NCBI GenBank assembly: GCA_023428025.1
Contig: JAEYZN010000040.1
Span: 1 to 60,319 of the forward strand
Length of the DNA stretch: 60,319 nt
Origin: Bacillota bacterium
Lineage (GTDB): Bacteria; Bacillota; Clostridia; Christensenellales; SZUA-584
Direction: 5' to 3'
Below the pieces are notes generated by a model. It saw only the letters and a list, made by a program, of their open reading frames with translations. It did not search any database and was not told the DNA's origin. Both the position numbers and the translations under genes were made by a program. Of the stretch, positions 34,962 to 43,944 are shown piece by piece (position 1 is the first letter of the stretch; every line of letters begins with the position of its first letter).

Positions 34962-36096
34962 CCGGCTGGCGCTGGCCGCGAAGGGGCTGCAGGGCCGCTG
35001 GGCGGTGCTGCCCGCCGCCGGAATGGCGATAGCGGCCTTCTGCCTGTGCTTCGCGGGCGCGGTGGTCATGTCGGTGGAACAGGAGAAATCCGAGCCGTAT
35101 GAGCTTCAGGTCATGGCGGAAAGCGGCGCCGTGGAAGACAGCGACATCGCGGCCATACGGGAGCTGGAGGACGTGACGGCGGCGACGGCGCTGCTGGATG
35201 TGCCCGTGGTGGTGACGGCGAATGAGTATACCGCCGAGCTCCCGCTGACGGGCATAGACTCGGCGTACCTGCGGGAGGCGTTCGCGCAGGGCGGCATGTT
35301 CCCGGACAGTGGCGTGATGCCGTACATCGTGCTGAACAAGGCGGCGCTGAAGACATTCACAAAAGACAAGGACGCAAAAGACCTCTATGGCGGCGAAGTG
35401 GGTGAACAACCAAGCGGCACGGCTGTGCCCGAGGTGGACTGGCTGAACGCGGATGTATCCGTTCAGATGGGCGAAGGGAAAACCATTGTGGCGCGTATCT
35501 GCGGCATACTGGACGGCGACGGGGAGGAGCAGGAGAGCGCCTCGTATATCAGCCTGGAAGCCGCGCGGACGCTGCTGCGGGACAGCGGACAATTGCCAAC
35601 CTATACGGGCGCGCGGGTGCGCGTCACCAACATAGGCGCTGCGGAGGCGGTGTCGCGGGAGATATTCAAGCTGAGGCTGACTGTGACAAACTCGAACACG
35701 GAGCTGCAGGCCAGGTGGGACGGCGAGACCAAGGAGATGACGTATCTTATCCTCATAGCGTTGTTCGGTTTGCTGTGCAGCGCGGTGCTGCTGGCGGCGT
35801 GGCGGCGCATGTCGCGGCTGGAGAACGGCGCGGCGTATGCGGCGCTTGAGTGGCTGGGCCTGCAACAGAAGGATATACGCACGCTGTTCTTGTTGCAGTC
35901 GCTGATGATATCCGTTATCGGCGCGGCGATTGGGATACTGGTGAGCCTGCTGCTGCCGTCGTTCCTGACGGCGGGGGAAACCACCGATACCATATTCCTG
36001 CTGCCCGTGCCGTTTTTGGCGGTGCTGATCGGCGCGGCTGTGTGCGTGCTGGCGGGGATGATAGCAACGGGACGAAGAAATCGGACATCGGATTAA
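34948..36096 (+). CDS. MacB/FtsX-like permease
   Basis: A protein of 382 residues with the FtsX/MacB layout. One N-terminal TM helix (about 18-42) is followed by a ~230-residue extracytoplasmic domain (about 45-275) rich in beta-strand patterns. Three C-terminal helices near 276-296, 325-345 and 355-375 complete it, the first opening TYLILIALFGLLCSAVLL. Members act as mechanotransmitters for substrate extrusion or for activating wall hydrolases. It is last in an operon with the degenerate ATPase and the CARDB-like protein. With an inactive ATPase, the complex would need another energy source or serve a non-transport role. Confidence 0.75.
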   Translation: MRISDRLALAAKGLQGRWAVLPAAGMAIAAFCLCFAGAVVMSVEQEKSEPYELQVMAESGAVEDSDIAAIRELEDVTAATALLDVPVVVTANEYTAELPLTGIDSAYLREAFAQGGMFPDSGVMPYIVLNKAALKTFTKDKDAKDLYGGEVGEQPSGTAVPEVDWLNADVSVQMGEGKTIVARICGILDGDGEEQESASYISLEAARTLLRDSGQLPTYTGARVRVTNIGAAEAVSREIFKLRLTVTNSNTELQARWDGETKEMTYLILIALFGLLCSAVLLAAWRRMSRLENGAAYAALEWLGLQQKDIRTLFLLQSLMISVIGAAIGILVSLLLPSFLTAGETTDTIFLLPVPFLAVLIGAAVCVLAGMIATGRRNRTSD

Positions 36097-36128
36097 CACA
36101 AAAGCATTATCTATCTTGGAATTATAAC

Positions 36129-36157
36129 AGCCCGCTGTGACTGAACCGCAGCGGGCT
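36129..36157. terminator. Hairpin terminator between convergent operons
   Basis: AGCCCGCTG and CAGCGGGCT form a perfect 9-bp stem with an 11-base loop. TTTGTGTTTC follows on the plus side; it sits between the FtsX-like gene and the minus-strand fumarate reductase gene. Confidence 0.75.
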
Positions 36158-36193
36158 TTGTGTTTCTTTGAGCTGCTTTAGGTACCAATGGGA

Positions 36194-37807
36194 TCAACCA
36201 GCGGCCGCTTCATCCCTGCCGTGGCTGTAATGGGGCAGCAGCAGCGGTGAAGCCACATCGGGGTGGATACCGGCGTCCGTCAATTCGCGCGTGAACCGGT
36301 CCACATGGCTGAGTGTGAGCCTGCCGATATGCACGTTTCTGCTTCTGGCGGCAGCCTGCTGGCCCGCGTTGCGGCCAAACACGATGATGTCCAGCAACGA
36401 ATTGCCCATCAGGCGGTTTTTACCATGGATGCCTCCCACAGCCTCCCCCGCCACAAACAGGTTTTCCACCCCGCTCTGGCCGTCGGCACTGATTTCGATG
36501 CCGCCGTTCTGGTAATGCAGCGTGGGGTAAACGAGGATCGGCACCTTGCGTATGTCGATATCGTATTTGCCGAACATGCGGAGCATGCCGGGGATGTGCC
36601 TGGCGATCGCGCCTTCTCCGTGCAGTATCTCGATCAGCGGGGTGTCCAGCCATACGCCCTGCCCTTCGCCCGTGCTGACACCGTTGCCGCGTTCCCGGCA
36701 TTCGCGGATGATGGAGGCCGCGGAGACGTCGCGCGTCTCCAACGGGTGCATGAACGCTTCGCCATGCCGGTTGATCAGCATCGCGCCAAGGCCGCGCACC
36801 TTCTCGGTGACGAGAGCGCCGAATATCTGAGACGGAAACGCCGCACCGGTGGGATGATATTGCAGCGTATCCGCATAGAGCAGCTTCGCGCCCGCGCGGT
36901 AGCCCAAAACAAGGCCGTCCGCCGTCGCGCCGTAATGGTTGGAGGTGGGGAAGCCCTGGTAGTGCAGACGGCCCGCGCCGCCGGTGGCGATCACCACGGT
37001 TTTGGCTTTGGCGATCAGTAGCTCACCCGTCTCCATATTCCTGAGCACCGCGCCGGCAGCCCGCCCGGCTTCGTCCGTGACGAGCTCGATGGCCGCGGTG
37101 AAATCCACCACGGTGATGCCCCGGTTGATCACCTCGTCGCGCAGCACCCGCATGATCTCCGCGCCCGAATAGTCGGCCGCGCAGTGCATCCGCTTGCGTG
37201 AGGTGCCGCCGCCGTGGCCGGTGATCATCGTGCCATCCGGCGCTTTGTCGAACATGACGCCCAGCTCGTTGAGCCACTTGATGGCCGCCGGGCCTTCCAT
37301 AACCAGCTTTTTCAAAAGCTCCGGCTTGTTGGCGTAATGGCCGCCGCCCAGCGCGTCCAGATAATGGATCGCGGGGGAGTCGTTCTCCTTGTCCGCCGCC
37401 TGGATGCCGCCCTCCGCCATCATGGTGTTGGCGTCGCCCATGCGCAGCTTGGTGACGATCATCACGGAAGAGCCGCTCTCGTGCGCCTCTATGGCCGCCG
37501 AAGCGCCGGCGCCGCCGCCGCCGATGATGAGCACGTCTGTCTGATAGTCGGGGCGGTCAAGATTGAGCTTCATGCCCTGCACCGGGCTGCGCGCCTGCAA
37601 CAGCGCGGCCAGCTCAACCGGGACCCGGTCACCCTTGTTGGGGCCCATGGACAGAACGGTAAACCCGTCCTGCTTATAATCGGGGTGAAATTTATTCAGC
37701 AGCGCCGCCTTTTCATCCGCTGTCATCCGGCGGGGCTCCACACCGATACGGCTGTTACGTGTCGCTTCCACGTGCTTGATTGATTCGAGCATCTCGTGTG
37801 TATACAT
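36194..37807 (-). CDS. frdA: Fumarate reductase flavoprotein subunit (FrdA/SdhA/TfrA-like)
   Basis: A protein of 537 residues that reduces fumarate to succinate at a FAD site. The N-terminal ~85 residues are an extra segment not usual in FrdA. The FAD-binding motif DVLIIGGGGAGASAAIEAHESG begins at about 90. The histidyl-flavin region reads MMAEGGIQAA rather than SHTxAAxGG, so covalent flavin attachment is doubtful. Active-site parts are GHGGGTSRKRMHCAAD, YHPTGAAFPS, and VAGEAVGGIHGKNRLMGNSLLD. GGGGG precedes the ATG. It is the last gene of the 12-gene operon, 12 bases after the Fe-S subunit. No membrane anchor subunit is encoded here, which points to a soluble enzyme. Confidence 0.9.
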   Translation of the reverse strand: MYTHEMLESIKHVEATRNSRIGVEPRRMTADEKAALLNKFHPDYKQDGFTVLSMGPNKGDRVPVELAALLQARSPVQGMKLNLDRPDYQTDVLIIGGGGAGASAAIEAHESGSSVMIVTKLRMGDANTMMAEGGIQAADKENDSPAIHYLDALGGGHYANKPELLKKLVMEGPAAIKWLNELGVMFDKAPDGTMITGHGGGTSRKRMHCAADYSGAEIMRVLRDEVINRGITVVDFTAAIELVTDEAGRAAGAVLRNMETGELLIAKAKTVVIATGGAGRLHYQGFPTSNHYGATADGLVLGYRAGAKLLYADTLQYHPTGAAFPSQIFGALVTEKVRGLGAMLINRHGEAFMHPLETRDVSAASIIRECRERGNGVSTGEGQGVWLDTPLIEILHGEGAIARHIPGMLRMFGKYDIDIRKVPILVYPTLHYQNGGIEISADGQSGVENLFVAGEAVGGIHGKNRLMGNSLLDIIVFGRNAGQQAAARSRNVHIGRLTLSHVDRFTRELTDAGIHPDVASPLLLPHYSHGRDEAAAG

Positions 37808-37819
37808 GGTGGTCCCCCT

Positions 37820-38494
37820 TTATTTTTCGATTTCCCTGTGATTATAGAGTTCTTTGAGCTCATCCAGCGGCTTTTGCATCAGGTCTTCCACCAGCTGGGC
37901 AAAAGCGCCTTCCTCAATCTCCCGTACGCGTTGGTAAAGATGTTCAGCGGGATGGGCGATGTATTTGCCGGTCAGCCGCCGCGCCAGCAGCGCCACCTGT
38001 GGATGCGATATTTTCGCGGGGCAGCGTGAGGAGCAGATGCCGCACATCACGCAGTCGAAGGACGCTTCCGCGCACTTCTCGTATTCCGCGCGCTGCGCGT
38101 AAGCGATGTACTGCATCACGTTCAGCTCCTGCGGGCAGGTTTTGGTGCAGGCGTTGCAGCCGATGCAGCTGTAAATCTCCGGGTAAAGCTGCATCATGAT
38201 CCGCTCGTTAGGGGAGATCTCTTCGATGTTGTAAACCTCCTTTACCAGCGGGAAGTAGGGCAGCGTGGCGATGTACATGTTGTTCTGCACCTTGGTCTGG
38301 CAGGCGAGGCAGGCGTGCAGCTCGCGGTCGTCCTTGATGCGGTAGATGGTGGAACAGGCGCCGCAGAAACCGTTTCGGCAGCCACAACCGCGCACCAGCT
38401 GATATCCGGCGTATTCCATCGCGCCCATGACGGTGAGTTCTTCAGGGACGGAATACCGTTTGCCGAACAGAAATATATTGACCATTTGTTCCAT
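37820..38494 (-). CDS. frdB: Fumarate reductase iron-sulfur subunit (FrdB/TfrB N-terminal-like)
   Basis: A protein of 224 residues carrying electrons to the flavoprotein. The N-terminal [2Fe-2S] ferredoxin part has RGCGCRNGFCGACSTIYRI and a later ACLAC. The C-terminal part has two [4Fe-4S] motifs, CIGCNACTKTCP and CVMCGICSSRCP. Classical FrdB binds one [3Fe-4S] and one [4Fe-4S]; here both motifs have four Cys. In methanogen thiol:fumarate reductase the corresponding TfrB carries an additional HdrB-like part; here HdrB is a separate gene in the same operon. It is 20 bases downstream of flxA. Confidence 0.87.
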   Translation of the reverse strand: MEQMVNIFLFGKRYSVPEELTVMGAMEYAGYQLVRGCGCRNGFCGACSTIYRIKDDRELHACLACQTKVQNNMYIATLPYFPLVKEVYNIEEISPNERIMMQLYPEIYSCIGCNACTKTCPQELNVMQYIAYAQRAEYEKCAEASFDCVMCGICSSRCPAKISHPQVALLARRLTGKYIAHPAEHLYQRVREIEEGAFAQLVEDLMQKPLDELKELYNHREIEK

Positions 38495-38514
38495 AACTCT
38501 TAACCTCGCTTTGC

Positions 38515-39357
38515 CTAATATTCGTTTGGCAGCTCATCCAGCTCGTCGCAGCGGAACACCGGCCCATCCTTGCAGACGTATTTGGAACCGATGTTGCAGC
38601 GGCCGCACTTGCCCACGCCGCATTTCATGCGTAGCTCCATCGTGGTGTACACCTGGGTCTTGTCGAACCCCAGCGTTTCCAGAGCCTTGAGCACAAACTT
38701 GATCATGATGGGCGGGCCACATACCAGCACCGTCCTGCTGGTGGAGAACCGAAGCTCCTTCACATAGTCCGGCACGAAGCCGACGTGGCCGTTCCAGCCC
38801 TCCTGCGGACGGTCGATGGTAAGGTGCGCGCCCGTGTTTTTCGCGTGGCTCCAGACGGAATTGATTTCCTCGATGTCCACCAGATCATCCATGCTGCGCG
38901 CACCGTAGACGATGTCCACACGCCCATAGTTCGTCCTGTTGTCCAGCACATAGTTGATCACCGAGCGCAGCGGCGCAAGGCCGATGCCGCCCGCGATGAA
39001 GAGCAGGTCTTTGCCCTTGAGCGCCGTCTCCACCGGAAAGCCGTTGCCGTAAGGCCCGCGGATGGTGATCTGTTGGCCGGGTTCCATGCGGTGGAGCCAG
39101 TCGGTGAGGCAGCCGCACTTCTTGATGCTGAACTCAAGAAAGCGGGTCTCCGTGGGGGAGGACGTGATGGAGAACATGGCCTCGCCAACGCCGGGGATGG
39201 AGAGCATGGCGCACTGGCCGGGCATGTGCCTGAAATTGACGCCACCCTCCGGCGATACCACGCGGAACGTCTTGACGTCCGGCGTGTCCACACGGATGTC
39301 CGTCACCTCGCCGATCACGGGAAGCAGCACATCCCTTTTGCGGTTGTTATCGACCAT
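38515..39357 (-). CDS. flxA: FlxA: FAD/NAD(P)-binding oxidoreductase subunit of the Flx-Hdr complex
   Basis: A protein of 280 residues of the ferredoxin-NADP reductase type (dihydroorotate dehydrogenase K / sulfhydrogenase gamma group). The FAD part has MFSITSSPTETRFLEFSIKK and GPYGNGFPV. The nucleotide part has LLFIAGGIGLAPLRSVI and VLVCGPPIM. The C-terminus has a [2Fe-2S] Cys set, MKCGVGKCGRCN with a later VCKDGP. Predicted to take electrons from NADH and pass them to FlxB/C and HdrA. I chose the ATG at 39357, 8 bases after GGAGG; a GTG at 39366 overlaps that site. It overlaps flxB by 11 bases. Confidence 0.85.
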   Translation of the reverse strand: MVDNNRKRDVLLPVIGEVTDIRVDTPDVKTFRVVSPEGGVNFRHMPGQCAMLSIPGVGEAMFSITSSPTETRFLEFSIKKCGCLTDWLHRMEPGQQITIRGPYGNGFPVETALKGKDLLFIAGGIGLAPLRSVINYVLDNRTNYGRVDIVYGARSMDDLVDIEEINSVWSHAKNTGAHLTIDRPQEGWNGHVGFVPDYVKELRFSTSRTVLVCGPPIMIKFVLKALETLGFDKTQVYTTMELRMKCGVGKCGRCNIGSKYVCKDGPVFRCDELDELPNEY

Positions 39358-40387
39358 TCCGTCCACCTCCCAATGTCCTGATGACCTTCGCGATGTTCAT
39401 GGAGACAGGGCATTTGCCGATGCAGCGCCCGCAGCCCACGCAAGCGTAAATACCTTCGTTGTTGGCCGGATAATACACCAGCTTGTGCATGAACCGCTGG
39501 CGGAACCGTTCGATCTGGCTGGTGCGCGGATTGCCGTGCGCCATCAGCGTAAAATCCGAATACATGCACGAATCCCAGCAGCGGAAACGCCGTACCTCGT
39601 GGCCGGTGTCGTAGTCCCGGATGTCGTAGCAGTGGCAGGTGGGACACACAAACGTGCAGGAGCCGCACCCGAGGCACGCTGCCGACAGTTTTGCCCATTC
39701 GGGCGAGTCAAATATGTTCTTCAGCGCGCCGCTTGTGCTCTCCGGCTGAATGCCGGAGAGGGGCATCTGCGCGATGAGCGCGTCGGTTTCCTGCTGATGC
39801 GCTGTAACAATCGCCTCGGCGCCCAGCGCTGCTTCAAGCAACCCGGCCAGCGAGCCGGTGAGGGTGTCTCCTTTTTCGGTGGCGCTCTTCCAGTACAGCG
39901 TGTCCCCGATGAGCCATGTGACCACGTCGCCCGCGGGTGCCGAGGCCTTGATGCCAAAGGCGGCGCACATGCAGCTTTCCTCGGGCTCGCTGCACGCGAG
40001 CGAGATCACGGTGCCGTTTTGGCGGCGGTTCCGGTAGAAGCTGTCCGCCGGCTCGCTGAGGAAAACCCTGTCCAGTATGTCGAAGCCGGCGGCGTCGCAG
40101 GCACGCACGCCGAACAGCACGAACGGTTCGTTCTCATCGTGGGTATCGATGATCTCGATGGCTTTGCCGCTTGTCTTAAAGGCCGCAAGCGGCTCGGTCT
40201 GCGGAAAGAACATGCCTTTGGGCGGCAGCGCCGTCAGCAGACAGTCAAGACGCGCGGGCGCTTCGCCGTCCCAGCGGCCAAACCGCACCGTCCCGGCTGT
40301 TTCCAGCGGCAGATAGAGTGCGCTCTGTTCCGCGAGCCTCGTGAAAAGCTCCGGCAGCTGGTCGGCCGAAATCTGATAGAGGCTCAT
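39347..40387 (-). CDS. flxB: FlxB: [4Fe-4S] dicluster subunit (anaerobic sulfite reductase A-like)
   Basis: A protein of 346 residues. The first ~230 residues resemble the N-terminal part of AsrA-like and hydrogenase-beta proteins (PLETAGTVRFGRWDG, FVLFGVRACDAAGFDILDRVF). The C-terminal part has two ferredoxin motifs, CLGCGSCTFVCPTCHC and CVGCGRCIGKCPVSM. It links FlxA with FlxC and Hdr by electron transfer. AAAGGAG precedes the ATG at 40387, which overlaps the end of flxC by 4 bases. Genes of this type directly beside FlxA and HdrA are characteristic of Flx-Hdr clusters described in sulfate reducers. Confidence 0.83.
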   Translation of the reverse strand: MSLYQISADQLPELFTRLAEQSALYLPLETAGTVRFGRWDGEAPARLDCLLTALPPKGMFFPQTEPLAAFKTSGKAIEIIDTHDENEPFVLFGVRACDAAGFDILDRVFLSEPADSFYRNRRQNGTVISLACSEPEESCMCAAFGIKASAPAGDVVTWLIGDTLYWKSATEKGDTLTGSLAGLLEAALGAEAIVTAHQQETDALIAQMPLSGIQPESTSGALKNIFDSPEWAKLSAACLGCGSCTFVCPTCHCYDIRDYDTGHEVRRFRCWDSCMYSDFTLMAHGNPRTSQIERFRQRFMHKLVYYPANNEGIYACVGCGRCIGKCPVSMNIAKVIRTLGGGRNGR

Positions 40388-41424
40388 GTTGCGCTCCTTT
40401 CCCGGACGATGCCCGGCTCCACGTCGCCTTGCGTATAGTCGGTGAGCGGGCTGCGGGATTCGGTATCGGCGCCCGCCTGATAGTCGCCGTAGAATTCGTT
40501 GATATCCTTGATCATCTTGCGGTTCAGCAGGTGCAGCGGTATGTGCTGCGGGCACACGCGCGAGCATTCGCCGCAGTCGGTGCAGCGCCCCGCCACGTGG
40601 AACGCGCGGATGATATGGAACAGGTTCTCCTCCGCCGGGTCGCTGCTGGCCTTGGCCGCCACCCCGGACCGCGGGTTGTCGAATATGCACTGCACGCAGG
40701 AACAGGCCGGACACGCGTTGCGGCAGGCGTTGCAGCGGATGCACTTGGACAGCTCGCTTCGCCAGAACGCGAAACGTTCGTCAGGCGTCATGGCTTCAAG
40801 CTCAGCCACTGTTGCGAAACGGTCGGGCACCGGCAGGTCGCTGTCAGCCCAATCGGCTTCGATGACCTCGTCCGCAATCACATGCGTCTTGCCCTTGCAG
40901 GACAGGCACTTCTCAAGCAGAACGTCCTCACGGCGGCATTGCTTCCCGCCGTAGAGCGTATTGACGATCAGCTCACCGCCGTCCGCCTTCACGCCGCGGA
41001 CACCCTTGACGCCCAGGGCGCGCAGCTTGTCGATATCCAGCATGCCGGGGCAGGGGACGCCGACGGCGTAGACATGATCCCGGTCAACGCGGTGCTCCCG
41101 AATGAGCTGATTCAGGCTGTAGCTGTCGCAGGGCTTTAATAACACAGCGATTTTGCCGGGCTTTGTGGTCTCGCGAACCAGATTGCGGAGGGAGGTGGAT
41201 TCAAACCACCGAAGCCCCTTGGCCTCGCGGATCACGTACTTGCTCAGGTTCGCTCCGCAGAAATCGTTGTACACCAGTTTTTCCAACGATTCAGGACTGC
41301 CGAATACCGCCGGGGTGGGATCGTACGCGAATTCGCCTTTTTCCCAGCCAACGATGCGGTCTGCGGTTTTGTCCGCCAGCAGGCGGCGGGCCGTGTTTCT
41401 GATTGTGTCCGTCATTGTTCGCAT
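40384..41424 (-). CDS. flxC: FlxC: [4Fe-4S] protein with F420-hydrogenase-beta-like domain
   Basis: A protein of 346 residues. The N-terminal ~220 residues are like the coenzyme F420 hydrogenase/dehydrogenase beta fold (KIAVLLKPCDSYSLNQLIREHRV, VYAVGVPCPGM, CLSCKGKTHVIADE). Two ferredoxin motifs follow: CIRCNACRNACP, with a further CSCVQC, and CTDCGECSRVCP. The start is the ATG at 41424 behind GAGGGA; the end of flxD overlaps it by 13 bases. Expected to be the electron-wiring subunit between FlxB and FlxD/HdrA. Confidence 0.82.
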   Translation of the reverse strand: MRTMTDTIRNTARRLLADKTADRIVGWEKGEFAYDPTPAVFGSPESLEKLVYNDFCGANLSKYVIREAKGLRWFESTSLRNLVRETTKPGKIAVLLKPCDSYSLNQLIREHRVDRDHVYAVGVPCPGMLDIDKLRALGVKGVRGVKADGGELIVNTLYGGKQCRREDVLLEKCLSCKGKTHVIADEVIEADWADSDLPVPDRFATVAELEAMTPDERFAFWRSELSKCIRCNACRNACPACSCVQCIFDNPRSGVAAKASSDPAEENLFHIIRAFHVAGRCTDCGECSRVCPQHIPLHLLNRKMIKDINEFYGDYQAGADTESRSPLTDYTQGDVEPGIVRERSAT

Positions 41425-41861
41425 CGCAGATCCCTCAACTGGTTGTTCTTGCCGAGTGCGCGGATGGTCTGCGCGAACTCGTTCATCGTTGCGGAGAATT
41501 TCTGTCCCTCCGAGGCGGATATCCACTCCACGCGCGTGCGTTCACGCTGGATGCCCATATAGTCCAGCAAACTGAACAGCAGCGTCATCCGGCGGCGCGC
41601 GTAGTAATTGCCCGAGGTGTAGTGGCAATCGCCCGGGTGGCAGCCGGCGATGATCACGCCGTCCGCGCCGCGCTGAAACGCGCGGAGGATGAACAGCGGG
41701 TTCACGCGGCAGGAGCAGGGCACGCGGATGACCTTGACGTCGGCCGGATAAGCCAGACGGCTGGTTCCCGCGAGGTCCGCACCCGCGTAGCTGCACCAGT
41801 TGCAGCAGAACGCCACGATCAATGGCCGATATTCTGTCTGAGCGCCGGATTCTATCGGCAT
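41412..41861 (-). CDS. flxD: FlxD / MvhD-type [2Fe-2S] hydrogenase iron-sulfur subunit
   Basis: A protein of 149 residues with the hallmark MvhD cysteines: AFCCNWCSYAGADLAG near the start, then VIRVPCSCRVNPLFILRAF, then GVIIAGCHPGDCHYTSGN. MvhD feeds electrons into HdrA. Start ATG at 41861 follows GGAGGTG. It overlaps hdrA upstream by 10 bases, showing the usual tight HdrA-MvhD coupling. Confidence 0.92.
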   Translation of the reverse strand: MPIESGAQTEYRPLIVAFCCNWCSYAGADLAGTSRLAYPADVKVIRVPCSCRVNPLFILRAFQRGADGVIIAGCHPGDCHYTSGNYYARRRMTLLFSLLDYMGIQRERTRVEWISASEGQKFSATMNEFAQTIRALGKNNQLRDLRCEQ

Positions 41862-43837
41862 ATCGCATCCACCTCCGCCATGATTTGCTGGGTCGTAAAG
41901 CCCTTGAGGTCCATCGCGCCGGAGGGGCATACCACCGTGCACGCGCCGCAGCCCTGGCATACCGCGCTGTTCACCTGCGCGACGCGGCGCATCTCGCGCT
42001 TGCCATGGTCATTGACCTCCTGCTCGGCGTATGTGATGGCCCCGTAGGGGCACACGTTCTCGCAGTGAGAGCATCCGTTGCACATGAGCGGATCGGAAGC
42101 GGCGATGCAGGGGTTGCTCATCAGGTGCGGCTTCGCCAGCAGGCCGATCACCTTGGCCGCGCACGCGCTGGCCTGCGCCACCGTTTCGGGGATATCCTTG
42201 GGGCCCTGGCACATGCCGGAGAGGAACACGCCCGCTGTCGGGCTTTCCACCGGGCGCAGCTTGGGATGCGCCTCCGTCATAAAGCCGTGCGTATCGATGC
42301 TGGCCGTGAGCAACGTGGCGAGGCCTCTGGCGGAGGGATCGGGCTCCACCGCCGCCGCCAGCACGACGAGATCCGCGTCGATATGCAGCTGCCGGTTACC
42401 CAACAGGTCGGAACCCTGTACCATCAGGCGTCCGCCCACGGGCGCCACCTTGCCGACCATGCCCTTCACGTAGTTCACGCCGCGCTCTTCCGCCGCCCGG
42501 CGGTAGAACTCGTCGAAGTTTTTGCCGGGTGTGCGCACGTCGATATAGAACACATGCACATCCACGTCCGGATATTTGTCCTTGATCAATATCACGTGCT
42601 TGGCGGTGTACATGCAGCAGATTTTCGAGCAATAAGGCTTGCCGCAACCGGACGTATCGCGCGAGCCCACGCACTGGATGAACACGATGCTCTTGGGCTT
42701 CTCGTGGTTGGAGGGGCGTAGCAGCTTGCCCTGTGTGGGGCCCGCCGCGTTCGTCAGCCGCTCGAATTCCAGCGAGGTGATGACGTCGGGCGATTTGGAG
42801 TAGCCGAACTCGTCGAACGCCGCGAGGTCCATGAGGCCAAAGCCGGTCGCCATCACGATAGCGCCGTAGTCGCGCGTCTCCAGCACATCCTGCTGTTCAA
42901 AGTCGATGCAGCCCGCAGGGCAGGCTTTCGCGCACAGGCCGCATTTGCCCGTCTTGAAACGGATGCACTGATCCCGGTCGATCACAGGCACGTTGGGGAT
43001 GGCCTGCGCGAAGGGGATGTAGATGGCCCCGCGGTTGTTAAGACCCATATTGAACTCGCTTTTGGCCTTGCGGGACGGGCATTTCTCCGTGCATACGCCG
43101 CAGCCGCTGCAAAGATCGGCCTTCACGCTGCGTGCCTTTTTGCGAATGGTCACCTGGAAGCTGCCCACAAAGCCGCGCACCTGCTCCACTTCGCTGTAGG
43201 TGAGAAGGTTGATGCGTTCGTGTGCGGCGGCGTCCACCATCTTGGGCGTCAGGATGCACGCCGCGCAGTCCAGCGTGGGGAACGTTTTGTCCAGTTGCGC
43301 CATCCGGCCGCCGATCGTCGGGGATTTTTCCACGATGTCCACGTCGAAGCCAGCGTCCGCGATGTCCAGCGCCGTCTGGATGCCCGCAATGCCGCCGCCG
43401 ATGACCAGCGCCCGCTTGGTGACGGGACTCTGCTGCGGGGTGAGCGGCGTGTTGAGCACCACCTTGGCGACGGCGGCGCGCATCAGTATAACGGCTTTTC
43501 CCGTGCCTTCCTGCTTATCCTTGTGAATCCACGAACAATGCTCGCGGATGTTGGCGATCTCCACCATGTAGGGGTTGAGCCCCGCGGCCTGTGCGGCCTT
43601 GCGGAACGTGTTCTCGTGCATGCGCGGGGAACAGGCGCATACCACGATGCCCGTCAGGCCGTGCTGGGCGACAGCCTGCTTCATCAGCGTCTGACCGCCG
43701 TCTGAACACATATATTGATAATCGGCGGCGAACACCACGCCCGGTTCCTTCCGGGCCGCCTCGGCCACCGCCGCCACGTCCACCGTGGCCGCGATGTTGC
43801 TGCCGCACCAACAAACAAATACGCCTATTTTATGCAC
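41852..43837 (-). CDS. hdrA: HdrA: flavin-containing electron-bifurcating subunit
   Basis: A protein of 661 residues, full HdrA length. An N-terminal part with GVFVCWCGSNIAATVDV and VVCACSPRMHENTF is followed by a Rossmann FAD site (LVIGGGIAGIQTALDIADAG) near 145. Ferredoxin motifs are CSGCGVCTEKCP, then KCGLCAKACP, then CNGCSHCENVCP and CQGCGACTVVCP near the end. YCSKICCMYTAKH is the conserved Cys cluster of HdrA. It splits electron pairs between ferredoxin and the HdrBC/disulfide side. The frame begins with a GTG at 43837; the ribosome site is poor (AAAGGG is 12 or more bases upstream), so the start is uncertain. A folded repeat separates it from hdrC. Confidence 0.93.
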   Translation of the reverse strand: MHKIGVFVCWCGSNIAATVDVAAVAEAARKEPGVVFAADYQYMCSDGGQTLMKQAVAQHGLTGIVVCACSPRMHENTFRKAAQAAGLNPYMVEIANIREHCSWIHKDKQEGTGKAVILMRAAVAKVVLNTPLTPQQSPVTKRALVIGGGIAGIQTALDIADAGFDVDIVEKSPTIGGRMAQLDKTFPTLDCAACILTPKMVDAAAHERINLLTYSEVEQVRGFVGSFQVTIRKKARSVKADLCSGCGVCTEKCPSRKAKSEFNMGLNNRGAIYIPFAQAIPNVPVIDRDQCIRFKTGKCGLCAKACPAGCIDFEQQDVLETRDYGAIVMATGFGLMDLAAFDEFGYSKSPDVITSLEFERLTNAAGPTQGKLLRPSNHEKPKSIVFIQCVGSRDTSGCGKPYCSKICCMYTAKHVILIKDKYPDVDVHVFYIDVRTPGKNFDEFYRRAAEERGVNYVKGMVGKVAPVGGRLMVQGSDLLGNRQLHIDADLVVLAAAVEPDPSARGLATLLTASIDTHGFMTEAHPKLRPVESPTAGVFLSGMCQGPKDIPETVAQASACAAKVIGLLAKPHLMSNPCIAASDPLMCNGCSHCENVCPYGAITYAEQEVNDHGKREMRRVAQVNSAVCQGCGACTVVCPSGAMDLKGFTTQQIMAEVDAICR

Positions 43838-43944
43838 CGCTGTGATTGCCCTTTCGTATTAAACTCATTCGCGATAAAAATATGTATGTTTTTTATCTGC
43901 CGCTGACGGCGGCAGCGGGCAGTGCCCGCGCGCGAATGTTGTTC

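Noticed and set aside
33588..35069. 493-codon minus-strand frame opposite the CARDB-like protein
   Set aside because: The real gene on the plus strand has a signal peptide, domain repeats and operon overlaps. The minus frame has only His/Arg-rich low-complexity text from GC-rich third positions.
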